A stretch of 64,000 nucleotides of DNA from Onchidella celtica (lineage: Eukaryota; Mollusca; Gastropoda; Systellommatophora; Onchidiidae): NCBI GenBank assembly GCA_963931925.1, contig OZ007569.1, positions 50,774,101 to 50,838,100 on the forward strand, written 5' to 3'. Numbering within the stretch: the stretch's first letter is position 1; every line of letters begins with the position of its first letter. Position numbers and translations under genes: made by a program. Under the pieces are notes generated by a model. That model searched no databases. It was not told the DNA's origin and saw only the letters and a program-made list of their open reading frames with translations. Shown here in pieces: positions 46,609 through 57,794 of the stretch.

Positions 46609-49600
46609 TTATCTTTGCTGTTTCGACTTGGCCAGGATGTTCAGAAATTTTCCTCGTGTCATTTCTCGAGCTTTGAAAAAAGAAGGAAAAAATTCACTTG
46701 CATTAATATGAATAATATTTTACAGTGGAGAACGGTTAAACCGAAGGAAAATCCCCGATTTTTTCCCTCTTTATCTTTGTTAACAAACTAGCGCTAAACC
46801 GAAATAACCCTATGGTTAAACCGAAAAGAAAACTGCTGGATTCAGTGGCCAGACCACTGTGATTTGCCATAGATCGAGCCAAGTCATTGTATCACCCCAA
46901 TACATCCCCCTCCCCTCAAGAAATAAAAGCAGAGCATGCTTCGCTCTGTCAGGTAGAATAGGCCCACATGGGAGTGGAAGCACTACAGGGATAGGGGGAG
47001 AGAAGGGAGGCCTATAACCTCACGTGCCCGAAATCAGACGGCAGGATATGTTACGTTTGACCCATCGCGAGTGACCTTTCATGTAAAATGTGTGACATCC
47101 GAAAGACAACACTAGTTATTGCGGACAGCGCATTTCATGGCATCGTGTACGGTAATGGTAAGGAGGTCGGCGGGACGCGGGAATGCCTCCCTGTTCTGAG
47201 AGATAGTCCACATTCACCCGCATATCCATGCCTCGAGTGTGCCTAGGCTTGAGCAATCACCCATTCTCATTTTAAGTAAAAAACACAGAGCATACGAGGA
47301 CCCTTTGAGTCTGTTTAGCCTGTGTGCTTACATTATTTATCCTCTATGATAGTGATTTGGGCTGCCTCTCTTGAAGCTGGCATTTTTCAAGCCTCCTAAT
47401 CTCCTATCACTAAACCGAAACTCTGTCTAAACCTAAAACAAACCTGTGGTCCCACCGATTTCGGTTTAACCATTGTCTACTGTATTATAAACTTAACAAC
47501 CCGTCCTGCCTTCTTCCGTACTCATAAATCATCGGTAAAAGTAGCTCCTGTTCTTTTCTTATTGCCCTGTTTGTTCAGTGCCTCACATTTTTTTCTCTTA
47601 TCCTACCCTTTAGTATTCAAACTCTTTGCAATTATCCCCTCTTCTCATCCACTCCTTGCTTTCTGCTGTTGTGATTTTATTAAGTGCAAAGGCATAGTAC
47701 TTAGTCAAGGATGAATATCGGTTTGATAAGTTCACCACATTTACACAACTATCCCATACCAGTGTAAAAAAAGAAAGTCCAGAATGGTGTCAACATGATG
47801 ATATCATGCATTGGCCCTATATATAACATATGGAGAGCCCACAGATAACGAGCAGACTTTTCCATTTTTTTCCCTTTTGGATACCGTAGTCTAAAATAGG
47901 GTGATGTGACTTACTAATAATAACTGCTGACTGAGTATTATCATTTCATAATACAGTATGTATTACACATATTTTTCACTTGCATCATTTGTAATCAGAA
48001 CTTGTCTCAAAATTCAAAACAGTACAAATCTGATTAGCAAAACAAGATGTACATTTATTTTTAGATCGCACTGAATAAACACTACTGCAAGCAGATGAGG
48101 TGTGGAGGAATAACTGTAACCTGCCAATAATTTCTGAGACACAAGATTGCCTTATAATATATAAATTTGATTTTTTTAAGCTCCTATAACCTGCAAACCT
48201 CAAGTAACATACATTTCTAAAAGCTGGTTTCACTGACTATGGCAGCACTGTGTACAAAAATTAGCTGATTTAATTGGTATTGATACAAAACTGGTACATG
48301 TTGCACTGAGACATGTAATAATAATACAATCTGTTCTGGGATGACAAAAAGTGACATGCACCAATAATAGTATTGATGATGCACCTGATACCACAACAAG
48401 GTGAAATGTGACAAGACAATTACAATGTCGGACGGCTGTTGGAATATCATTAAAACTAGCATTTCAGGCTGTTGTTAGGGGATGGTAGAGACCAGACATA
48501 GTATTAGTATTAGTACTCAGCACAAAGGAAGCCCAGACTTACGTTCTAATTGAGCTAACAGTCCCGTATGAAACAAACATGGAGGAGCAGCACTAATACA
48601 AAGTGGCCAAATACCAGGACCTCCTGAGGGATCTAAGGAATGCCGGAATGAAGTCAAGTACATTTGCCATGGAAGAAAGAGCAAGGGGATTTGTTGGTTC
48701 AATAATGTACTCTCTTCTGATGTAAATCAGTCTGGGTGGCAGGAAAATTAGAAGTGCCCTCAAGGAAAATGTTTCCTGCTGGATTCGGTATAAAAGAAAT
48801 GAACACTAAATTCATATAACCTAAAATTATACCATATAACCAGTGGCAGTTTCGGCAAAATGGATAAGACATCTGCACAGAAAAACAGAAAACAGAAACC
48901 AGCGGTACGGGTTCAAATCCAAAGAAGAGCCTGGTGAGGGAAAAAAAAAAAAAAGGGTGGGTGACGAACGCCGAGAGTCATGAACTTAGTGCAGTCGGGG
49001 TTCTAGAAGAAGTCAGGAAGTTAAAGGCCGAAACATCTAATGAAAGAATCCACTCTTCCTCTGAAGATCGTCATCTGCCTTGCTCCACCTGAGAAGTTTC
49101 CTACCACAGAAATGAGAAAGCTGTAGCTGAACAGTGAACACAACTCAGTATTATATCTATGTGCCTTTGTAATTAGACTACAATCCCCTGACAACAGACA
49201 CAAAGGTTAGTTTTAATGACATTCCAACAGCCGTCCGACGATTTACAAATGTGACGCAATGCAACGGTGCGGTCCTGAAGGTACAGGCCTAGTTATTGAG
49301 TAATTGCCCAAACAAACTTTTCTCAAAACTTTACGTCTTTCAATAAAATGATAGTCATCAACTTCAATTGCTTATAACACAGTCTCAAAATGTTCAGAAT
49401 TCAACAGATCTAGCATCAAATCCAAGGGAAAAGAGTTCTCTTTCACTTGATATCAATAACTCAGTTTAACTAAAATTACCTTGCGGACCGAACTGTCGTG
49501 ATGTATCACATATATATTCTGCATAAGCAGAGCTGATGCCCTCAACTCCATTTTGGAGTATCCTATATTACAAGATTACCTTCTTCCAAACCCAGCTGAT

Positions 49601-52600
49601 AAGCCAAATTTTGCAAACCCCGCACTTTTTCCATCAGCTGTGACAAAGTCAAGCTGCCAAACTCTGGAAAAGAAAAAGGAAAAAACAATAACATGTATGG
49701 CTGTTCCATTCCAAATTTTCAACAGATTGATTCACTACTCAGTGTGAAACACTCCCTCTGTCCAGTGAGGTCCTGTTTTCTTGCTTCCTGGTATTACAGT
49801 ATTAGTGCCAGAACTTGATCAAACTGACAATAATAGTAGAATAAAACCAAGGTCAAATCATCATTAACCCTCACCGTGCTCACGCTGCACGGGCGGCAAA
49901 AGTCAAACTGGCCGCGCCACGCGCAAGCCGTATTTTCACGCGTCGGATCACTGACTTTTTTGAGAAGTAACCACACTCTTATTGTTCACTGTATCTCTTC
50001 TAAATCAAAAGCATTGTGACATGGACATGTTAACCAGTGAACCACTGGTTGGAATCCCAAAGACTAAGCTTTCAAAGGCTCTCCTCACACTTTCAAAAGA
50101 TGTAGCATCGACATGCGAACTGTTGCTCAACAAATTTGCAATATTATCTCATTTTCTCACAAGCTGACCACCATCTGGAGTTGTCTGTATCTAAGAATCA
50201 ATCAGAAACAAGCTCTGAAATAACCTTTGTCCCAAATGCCCACACTGGTTTATTAGTCTGTGTCAATCAGGATGAAACCATTTGTGTAAGGCTTGGGAGG
50301 GCGTGGCTAATTATCATGCTTTGTTCTCACGAAAACTACAGCTGTCAGTTTGGAATCACAAGTCAGATCATTGGTTAGAGACTGACAGACTAAGGTTTTG
50401 CTGGTTAATTCATAGATAAGATTCTCCGTGAATAAGGTCACTGACTGGGCAGCGGGCTTTACGGGTAGCGCGCGGGGTGAGAGTTAAAATCTTTGATGAA
50501 CCAGTAAGTCATAAGTTTTACCCACATACAACTTTTTTTTCCCATTAGAATAGATATTATTATCCCACTCATCAATATTATTACAGTGCATTGTGCAATC
50601 CTAATATCTCGACATCAGTGGGACCGTCTCACTTGTGTCGAGTAAAGAGAAAGTCGAAATAGCAGATTAGTGGTGGAAGAGAAGAAAAGAAGGGTGTGGG
50701 TGGGTGGGGGATCAAATATCACCATAATGGAAAGTGTCCAATAAATAACGCAATTATGTCCCCTTTTCTTTTAATTATCGGTATATTATTATTGTCACCC
50801 ATTCCTCCAATATCACTGTTGTGCTGAGCACAGGCGTGGCAAAGATTTGCCGATATCGGCGAAATGCTGTAGCTATCATTAATGCGCAGTGTTTTGTTTT
50901 TTTATCTCGAGCTGACTGTTTCTTCAGGAGAAGTGATGATAACAATACACATATAGTTCGGCAGTTAACCGAGAGATCTAGGTCAAGGCCTAGTATCAAC
51001 GGCGCACGAATGTTTTGTGGGCAAAAAAAAAAATTACTCTGTAGTACACCGTACTTTTACTACCGTAACCTTATGCAAGGCACTCCACATTCGCGTTACT
51101 GAAGCCAAGGGTCATCCTCTTGTGTCCACACACCCCCTCTCCTACCCCTCCCTGCCAGCACCACAAAAAGAAATAAAGAGAGAGTTGCATGGGCATTTTT
51201 TGGTAGAACAGTAGTAGAACTAGTGCACTTGTTTTGCCGCGGTCGGGGAGAAATGCGTCGATATAAGAGGAAAGAATGGAATAACACGTAGAGTTACTGG
51301 GAAATATTTAGTACCATTAAAGAAGGAAGAGGTTGGGACTTAAAAATTGTGTCGAGTTACCCAGAATGTCGAGATAAGTGGATTGGACTGTATTAGCATC
51401 AGCCTATGCTAACTTTTATTATTTTTTATTTTTTTTGCACACATCTTGAAATAATTAGCAGTAGCTGCTTGCAACAAATATTGCTACACCCCATAAATTT
51501 AAAGCCACAATTAACCTTCCTGTATGCAGGATATATAATTTTATAAAACTGGACTTCCTACTGAGTCAAACATTACTTTATCTTATTGTGCCTACAATAA
51601 CAATAATAAAATCTAACACAGATTACTGACACGATTGCCTTATACTTTGCCAAAAATAAGTTCTTCAGAAATGTTATTGACATTTCATATATTTCATACC
51701 TTGCAGTAAATTTATATCATCCTTTTCTAAGTCTGCTAGCCATCTAGGTGTTCCAACACTCTTCGTCTGTGGATTCAATCAGTTTCATCACAATGAAGAT
51801 GATATATTATGGTAATTACCTAGGACTGACACAGGAGGTTAAAACTTTTACTATGACATTGACAATCACAATGTTTTCTGATTAAGACTAATATTGTAGT
51901 AATATAATAATAAGAGGACACTGATATTTACTTCCATACCATAATGTATAATAACTGCAATAGATGAAATAGGAATACTATGTTATCTGTCTAGAAAAGA
52001 ACATGATTTTGTGTGGCACTTTTAGTTTTGAATCAACTCATGAAGCTCATGTCTACATTAAGAGTATAATAGACACTGCTTTTATTTATGTGATCATATG
52101 CTATGTGTGTTGCAACTGAAACTTAAACTATTCATCTTTAACTTGTGAACAGATTAAAAAGCTTGTACCTTGAACTTTTTATCAGTTGTTTAAATCTTAA
52201 TAAAGTGCATGCAACAGAATAATTTTATGTGACGAAATAAATCATAATTACAAGTCTAATGGAATTTCCACAATGTTTACTCACAGTTTTGTTAACCTCA
52301 TATTCTGTAACACCGGGGACTGAGAAGAGAAAAGGAGAATTATCTGAACAACACATTCATGAAAGAATTATTCCCAGACTTTTATTTGTTACAACTATAG
52401 TGGAGTCCATCTAATCAAAGCTCAATTAGAATTTCTTTTAAGTAAAAGTAATCTTGAACTCAAAGTATGTTTCTTTCTCCTGCTTTATCTGAATGAAAAT
52501 ACAACTCAATTTTGAACAACCTGATTTGGATTAAGTGGACTCAGCTTGCATGTGAATAAAATAATATCCCCATATTATATCACAAGTAATCCTGATGAAA

Positions 52601-55600
52601 GCTGACAAAAAGGTGAGGTTTGTTTACAAAAAATGATAAAAAAAAACAAAGTAGTCCATCAAAAGGACCTGAACTTGTGCTCCTGTGCATACCATGAACC
52701 ACTTGAAATCAAAACAGCCTTTCAATTAAATATATAGTGATTTACTTTATTTGCAGTAAAAATGAAGGTTTATTAAACTGCAGAACTACAGTAGACAATG
52801 GTTAAATCAAAATCAGCAGGACCATGGGTTTGTTTTCGGTTCAGAAAGAGCTTTGGTTTATTGATAGGAGGCTTGAAAATGCCAGTTTCAAGAGAGATGG
52901 CCCAATTCATTATCAAAGAGGACAAATTAATGTATGTGCTTAGGTGTGAGAGACTCATTCAACACACCCTCGCTTGCTGTGTGTTTTTGACTGAGAATGA
53001 CCCAATTCAGGCCCAAGGACACATGAAGATGGATATGCCAGCGAATGTGGAATAACTCTCAGAGTGGAGAGATATGGGTGTGGACGGAAAGTACAGAACC
53101 GCTGTCCCGATGATCTCATTACCGTACATGCCATGAACTACCCTGTCCGTGGTCACTAGTATATGTATTATCTTTCTGATGTCATACTTTTACATGAAAG
53201 GTCACCCTCGATGCGCCGATGTGTTTTGTGTTGCCATCTGATTTCAGACCAGCGAAGTATTAAGCCTCCCCCTCCCCGTAGAGCTGCTGCTCCCATGTAG
53301 ACCTACACTACCGGGCAGAATGAAGCATGCTCTGCTCAGGTTTGAGGGAGTGGGGTTACACTAACTTGGCATGGCCTTAAGGCAAATCATAGTGGGCTGG
53401 CCACTGAATCCAGCAAATTTCTTTTCCATTTAACCATAGGGTTATTTCGATTTAGCGCTAGTTTGTTAAATAGATAAAGCGGAGAAAATCAGGGACTACT
53501 TTCCTTCGGCTTACCACTATTTTCGTTTTAGCCATTGTTGGTTTAAGCATTATGCACCGTATTACTATTAATAATGTCTTTTGAGAAAATAAACTCATTT
53601 TTTCCCCCCCACAAATACTATGAATAGTACTAGGAGTGTACGTATTTGCTGTCTGTTGATTTATAAATTATGGTAGGGAAAATTGAAGGATCTTTCAACC
53701 CTACACTCAACAATTTTCAGTCCAAATCTTCAGGCATCACTTTTCTGCAAAAGTTAACAATTATTTCAATTAATGATTGCATAGCCATACATATAAACTT
53801 TAAAAAAAAAAAAAAAAATCCACCCCAATGTAGATTCTATGAAAATAATTCATTCAGTAACTGGTACTTGTAAATTATTATGCTCCCCATAAGATATCAA
53901 TTATGAGTCACTGCCAAGTAGTAGGGGAATTTGGACTAGTTGACTAAAAAAATAAGGTCATAAAATGTACACGCTGATTCTGAAAGAAGATATAATATGG
54001 TTTAAAACTGAATGGAAACTTTTTGAATTGGTCCACCTTGTAATTTGCTTCAAATTGGCATTGATTATTTTGATTGTTAGGGGATACAAGTATTTTACTA
54101 TAAAAATTGGCCACAAATTGATCATCTAAAGTATATCATGAAAAGGGGTGTCTCGGGAGTGGCTTTGAAATAGACACAAATCAGTATATAAAAATTGGTT
54201 GGTAATATGAATTGTTAAGACATTAGGTAAATGATTGATACTGACTCTATCTTGCCTTCACTGAAAATTTTGCCTTTACTGAGAGTTAAGACTTCTATTC
54301 CGGCTAACTTCACATACATTTTTCATGACAAACTTCATAAATTACTACGCAACTTCACAAATGGGTTCAAAATCACATTTTGATTCACAGATTTGTCAGA
54401 ACTATTATTTCATATTTCACAGATCAAAGGGACTGCTTATTCATTGTATTCAATCGACATTTTGATTTCGTGTCAAATTTCATAAGAGGTCACAGTTGAA
54501 GGCCAGTTCTTCTTCATATTTCTACAAATCTTCACCATATAAAAAGTAAGTAAAAATGGGGGAATGTGAAGTAATATATTAATTTATAAAAAAAAAAATT
54601 GTTTGAAATAGTCAATTCCAATAATTATTTTCAATTTTAATGCCTTAAGTCGGGTAACCCATCTGAGAGATTTTCAGGCCTCTTATTTGGCAATGACTCA
54701 TAATATAGTCTCATTAGTCTTAGGATTGTTAAAATTAGAGAACAACTCAGTGTCACATCATAATATTATAATAACAAACAAAACATCAGAAAAAAAATAA
54801 GATTAACTCACTTTTCTCCGGCCACAAATCAGGTGAGGACCTGTCCAGTTTTTCAAAGCTCAGCAATTTATCATCGTCTGCAAAAAAAAAAAAAAATTAA
54901 ATACATGATGTGATGAGGTATTTCATTTTAGAAAGGATGTATGTTACTGGGGGCATAAAGTCTGATTACAAAGTCAAATAGAGAAAATATTGTGTTCACT
55001 GTTCAATAATGGGTTATAATGTAAAGTGGGGGCACATAGTCTACTTACAAAGTCAAATAGAGAAAATATTGTGTTCACTGTTCAATAATGGGTTATACTG
55101 TAAAGCTGGGGGCACATCTATAAGTCTTTGTGATTCTGACTAGTGGTTCATTGATTAATAAAACAATAGGCTACTAAAATTTTTTAAAATGTCCTTATAA
55201 ATCACAATGCCTTTGATTTAGAAATCTAGATAAAGTGAGCAATAAGATGGTAGTTACTTCTCAAGAGTCAAAGAGGACAGTGACCTGATGCTACCGCACT
55301 GCGCAGTCTATTTGACCTTGGCCTATCGATGTGCATGTGCAGAGTGAACGCCTGGAAAGACAATGCAGTATTTTGACGCCTCGCGCAGCGTGGGGGTTAA
55401 GTTTAACATAGAATTATTAAATAATTTCAGCACATTGGTAAAATTCTAAGGCACGGTTAATTACCACCGCATTTTCCGGTAGCTGGTAGGTAGCGTCAAT
55501 TACCACCGCATTTTGCGGTGGCCACTGACGGTACGTTGATCGCCAATGGCTACCCCAGCCCCTTTCCGCCTGATTAGTCAATCTGACAACCGCCCATTGA

Positions 55601-56117
55601 TACAAACTGACTAGACCCTCACGCCCCCAGGTCCATCTGACCATCCCAATGCACACTTGAATCGACAACGGACACCGTATTCCGCGGTGGCAATTGACAC
55701 TCCCAAAATTCTAATGATAAAAGTTGTTTTGTAATTGTGTACACGCGATGTGAGGGTATATTATTTAATAACTTTCAAGGATGACTGATCTAGTTCTGGA
55801 AGATATATCAGAATCTACAATCGTGTGCATGTACTGTGCGTAACTAGTGACACGCCACGGCGGTGGTGACTGTAGGTAGGCCTTACGTACGCGTCGATGA
55901 AAATCGAAACTCCCGATCTGCCTTTCGGCACTCTACCTCCTGAGAAACTCTGCCTCAGTTGTGGAAACTTAGAAATCGTATTCCTTGAAGTCTGCACAAC
56001 TTTCGCTTCATCTAGCTTGGGGTTTGCTTTTGTCATCCTGAAAAACATGTATTTGGGGCTGACTTAACTGCGTTTGAAATTACCTCCGGGAACAAGTTTA
56101 GTTGACTTGGAAGCCAT
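46609..56117 (-). CDS. LIN52: LIN52, MuvB/DREAM complex subunit
   Basis: LIN52 is a core subunit of MuvB, which joins RB-like p130/p107 and E2F to form the DREAM repressor, or B-MYB to activate mitotic genes. Six minus-strand exons: 56084-56117, 54812-54877, 52285-52319, 51700-51766, 49580-49663, 46609-46670. All junctions are GT/AG and in phase, giving 348 bases and 115 residues (human 116). The protein contains LLSFEKLDRSSPDLWPE (LxSxExL pocket-binding motif at 16-22 and the DYRK site at S26), PGVTEY, TPRWLADLEKDDINLL, LMEKVRGLQNLAYQLGL and AREMTRGKFLNIL, all near-identical to vertebrate LIN52. The ATG at 56117 is the only in-frame start of exon 1. The introns are full of MITEs. Complete and apparently functional. 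Confidence 0.95.
46721..47484 (+). mobile_element. CAGT-type MITE, family A copy 2
   Basis: From TACAGTGGAGAACGGTTAAA to GGTTTAACCATTGTCTACTGTA, the best-preserved copy of this family. It sits in LIN52 intron 5, only 50 bp from the acceptor of the last exon. Confidence 0.8.
47485..48426 (-). other. LIN52 intron 5, left part
   Basis: AT-rich. No coding sequence or recognised element between the CAGT MITE and the 48427 transposon. Confidence 0.45.
48543..48632 (-). other. Possible transposon-derived cassette exon of LIN52
   Basis: Minus-strand acceptor TTCCTTAG and donor AAC/GTAAGT enclose exactly 90 bases, open in the frame fixed by LIN52 exons 5 and 6 (phase 1 at both ends). It would insert DPSGGPGIWPLCIS and 16 more residues between LGLEE and REMTRG. 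It lies inside the 48427-49239 element. It may be chance, and the product would break a conserved helix. Confidence 0.25.
48844..48920 (+). repeat. tRNA-like (SINE-type) segment
   Basis: GGATAAGACATCTGC resembles a tRNA D-arm, and GGTTCAAATCC at 48910-48920 is a perfect B box. The acceptor stem does not pair and the anticodon arm is A-rich, so it is not a working tRNA gene. Confidence 0.35.
49863..50487. mobile_element. TTAA-flanked piggyBac-type MITE, copy B
   Basis: TTAACCCTCACCGTGC at the left, GCGGGGTGAGAGTTAA at the right. Long stretches match the 22235-23015 copy in the same orientation (ATCATGCTTTGTTCTCACGA and others). It starts 200 bp upstream (in gene sense) of the LIN52 exon 5 acceptor. 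Confidence 0.7.
50582..51392. mobile_element. CAGT-type MITE, family E
   Basis: TACAGTGCATTG at the left, with ATCTCGACAT inside, and GGATTGGACTGTA at the right. The motif TGTCGAG or its inverse recurs near both ends. Imperfect repeats, TA flanks. In LIN52 intron 4. Confidence 0.55.
52396..52543. mobile_element. Very short CAGT-type MITE
   Basis: About 150 bp. TATAGTGGAGTCCATCTAAT at the left faces GGATTAAGTGGACTC at the right. Next to LIN52 exon 3. The right terminus is degraded. Confidence 0.4.
52787..53562 (-). mobile_element. CAGT-type MITE, family A copy 3 (inverted)
   Basis: Starts TACAGTAGACAATGGTTAAA and shares internal blocks in reverse order with the 46721 copy (ACCATAGGGTTATTTCG, CTAGTTTGTTAA, GGTCACC near the TACATGAAA segment). 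The right end has decayed to CACCGTA. In LIN52 intron 2. Confidence 0.75.
53563..54811 (-). other. LIN52 intron 2, right part
   Basis: AT-rich with a poly(A) run at 53803-53818. No gene or element recognised. Confidence 0.45.
54947..55110. repeat. Tandem duplication, about 80 bp, two copies
   Basis: The unit GGGGGCA...GTCAAATAGAGAAAATATTG...GGGTTATA(A/C)TGTAAAG is present twice with a few changes, in LIN52 intron 1. Confidence 0.85.
55430..55720. mobile_element. Small palindromic MITE-like repeat
   Basis: The motif AATTACCACCGCATTTT appears twice at the left and is answered by CCGCGGTGGCAATTGACA at the right. CCACCGCATTTTGCGGTGG at 55503-55521 is itself a perfect hairpin. No coding sequence. 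Confidence 0.45.
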
Positions 56118-56505
56118 ATTGCTTTTATTTCCTACTCGCAAAACTTCCGGTTAGCTACAGAAATAAAGAAAATATTTTTAATTGGAAAACTTTATCTGAC
56201 AAAACAAGCTCACAGTTTTCTTAATTTTGTAGATTAATTTTATTGACATTTTGATGAATAAATGAGATTTGTTTATACTACACAGATTTTAACACTTTTG
56301 TGGCCTTGATTTTTTTTTTTTAGGGGAGTCAACCTATTTCAGCACCTTGATTGGCTCAACAAAATAGGCTACGGCCTGTTGTTGCACTCGCACTGCAAAC
56401 GAAAAGAACTTTGGCTTTTGACCTTTAGGCTACTGCCTCTCTTACCTTGGCTCTGGGTTCCGGTTAGCCGTCACCATAAACCGCAAACACTAGCAGCTGA
56501 TCAAG

Positions 56506-56541
56506 ATGACGATGCTAACCCTATTGCGCACTCTTCAACTG
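56506..56541 (+). CDS. Weak candidate first coding exon, divergent from LIN52
   Basis: ATG at 56506 opens 12 codons (MTMLTLLRTLQL) that end at a GTAAAC donor. The peptide is hydrophobic with one Arg, compatible with the beginning of a mitochondrial presequence. It lies 389 bp from the LIN52 start on the opposite strand. In human the head-to-head neighbour of LIN52 is ALDH6A1, a mitochondrial enzyme. No ALDH6A1-like second exon was found before the window ends. Confidence 0.18.
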
Positions 56542-56925
56542 GTAAACATCTCATTGTCTTGATCTGAGTGCATTGTCATTGCTTTAAAATTTAATATGTG
56601 GACGGGTTGTGTGTTATGAAATAACTGACTTTCTCAACTTTCTGTGGATCACTAGATCTAGATAGGCCTATGTTGTTCACATCAGTTAGGCCTACCTAAT
56701 CCTTAGTTACAGTCTGTAAACTAAAACTGCAAAACTTAAATTAACTTGGTTCTCTTCTCAGTTAAATGCATTTCAACCAGTAGCCAGTGAGATTTCCTGC
56801 AGAGCACCAAACCATAAACCTGCAGGGCATGTGAAACAGGGTTGCCAGCATGCCTGGAGTTGGCCCGGAATTCTAACTTGGACTCATGTTCGAGCCCGGA
56901 GTTGGACCAGGTGCCCAGAATTAGG

Positions 56926-57067
56926 TACAGTGGGGAACGGTTAAACCGAAACTAGCACTAAACCGAAGGAAAATAAGAATCCCCGATTTTTTCCCTCTTT
57001 AACTAGCGCTAAACCGAAATAACCCTATGGTCAAACCGAAAAGAAAATCGCTGGATTCAATGGGTCA
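56926..57067 (+). mobile_element. CAGT-type MITE, family A copy 4 (truncated)
   Basis: TACAGTGGGGAACGGTTAAA followed by the AAACCGAA-rich left part of the family, ending abruptly after about 140 bp. Confidence 0.65.
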
Positions 57068-57794
57068 ATGTAAAAAGCAACAAACAAAAATGTAGTATGA
57101 GTCTTAATTGTTCACAGCCCATCCCAGGATGCGGCCTGCTACAAATGCTAAAATCCCTGCAATTTGGCAAATGAACCATTATGGAGAGAGTTGGTTAGTA
57201 TCGAAACGGCCAAGGCATCAAGATGGCGGATAAAAGCAGCAGGACCACCAATTCCAACTAGATCTAGTGCCAAAAACCCGACCAGAGACTAGAGGGAAAC
57301 ATTTTCTAGAGGAATTGAGATTTGACTATAAAATGAAAGACTAGTTATAATTATTTTGATGCTTTCAGTTAAAATATTTTTCTTCATTTTGTCTTCTTTC
57401 TAAGAAATATTTTGTTTTGGATTTTTAAAGAGGAATGAAAATTTCATCTGAACCCTGATTTCGTCAAATCCACGCACAATGTATAAAAATTTATATACAA
57501 TAATAATATAGACGACACATTTTAACATAATTTTAAAACTGTATCATCCATTGCATTGAAATTTTCATATCTTGTTGAGAACACTAAATACACCTATGAA
57601 ATTTACTCTCATCCATGTAAAAGTCCTTTGGTCATCTTGGGCTACTGGGCCATGTGATTTTGATTTTTCCATTCTCTTAGCCTTAAGACTTGATAAAAAA
57701 AGAAAAAACACATATATGGAAAGATTGACTTTTAATTCTTTAATTCGGCGTGTTTAAATCAGTGCATTTTAATACAATAAACATGCTGCGACTA

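Larger units (their letters stand above)
48427..49239. mobile_element. DNA transposon derivative with 34-bp terminal inverted repeats
   Basis: GTCGGACGGCTGTTGGAAT and the following 15 bases at 48427-48460 match the reverse complement of 49206-49239 with two differences. About 813 bp. It holds a tRNA-like segment (48844-48920) and a 90-bp in-phase pseudo-exon for LIN52 (48543-48632, minus). No transposase; superfamily not assigned and target duplication unclear. Confidence 0.65.

Noticed and set aside
48844..48920. Possible tRNA gene
   Set aside because: Acceptor and anticodon stems do not form; kept only as tRNA-like repeat.
55815..56048. 77-codon minus-strand frame with a good acceptor and donor, between LIN52 exons 1 and 2
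   Set aside because: Its only open frame is out of phase with exon 1, while exon 1 joins exon 2 (54812-54877) perfectly and matches LIN52.
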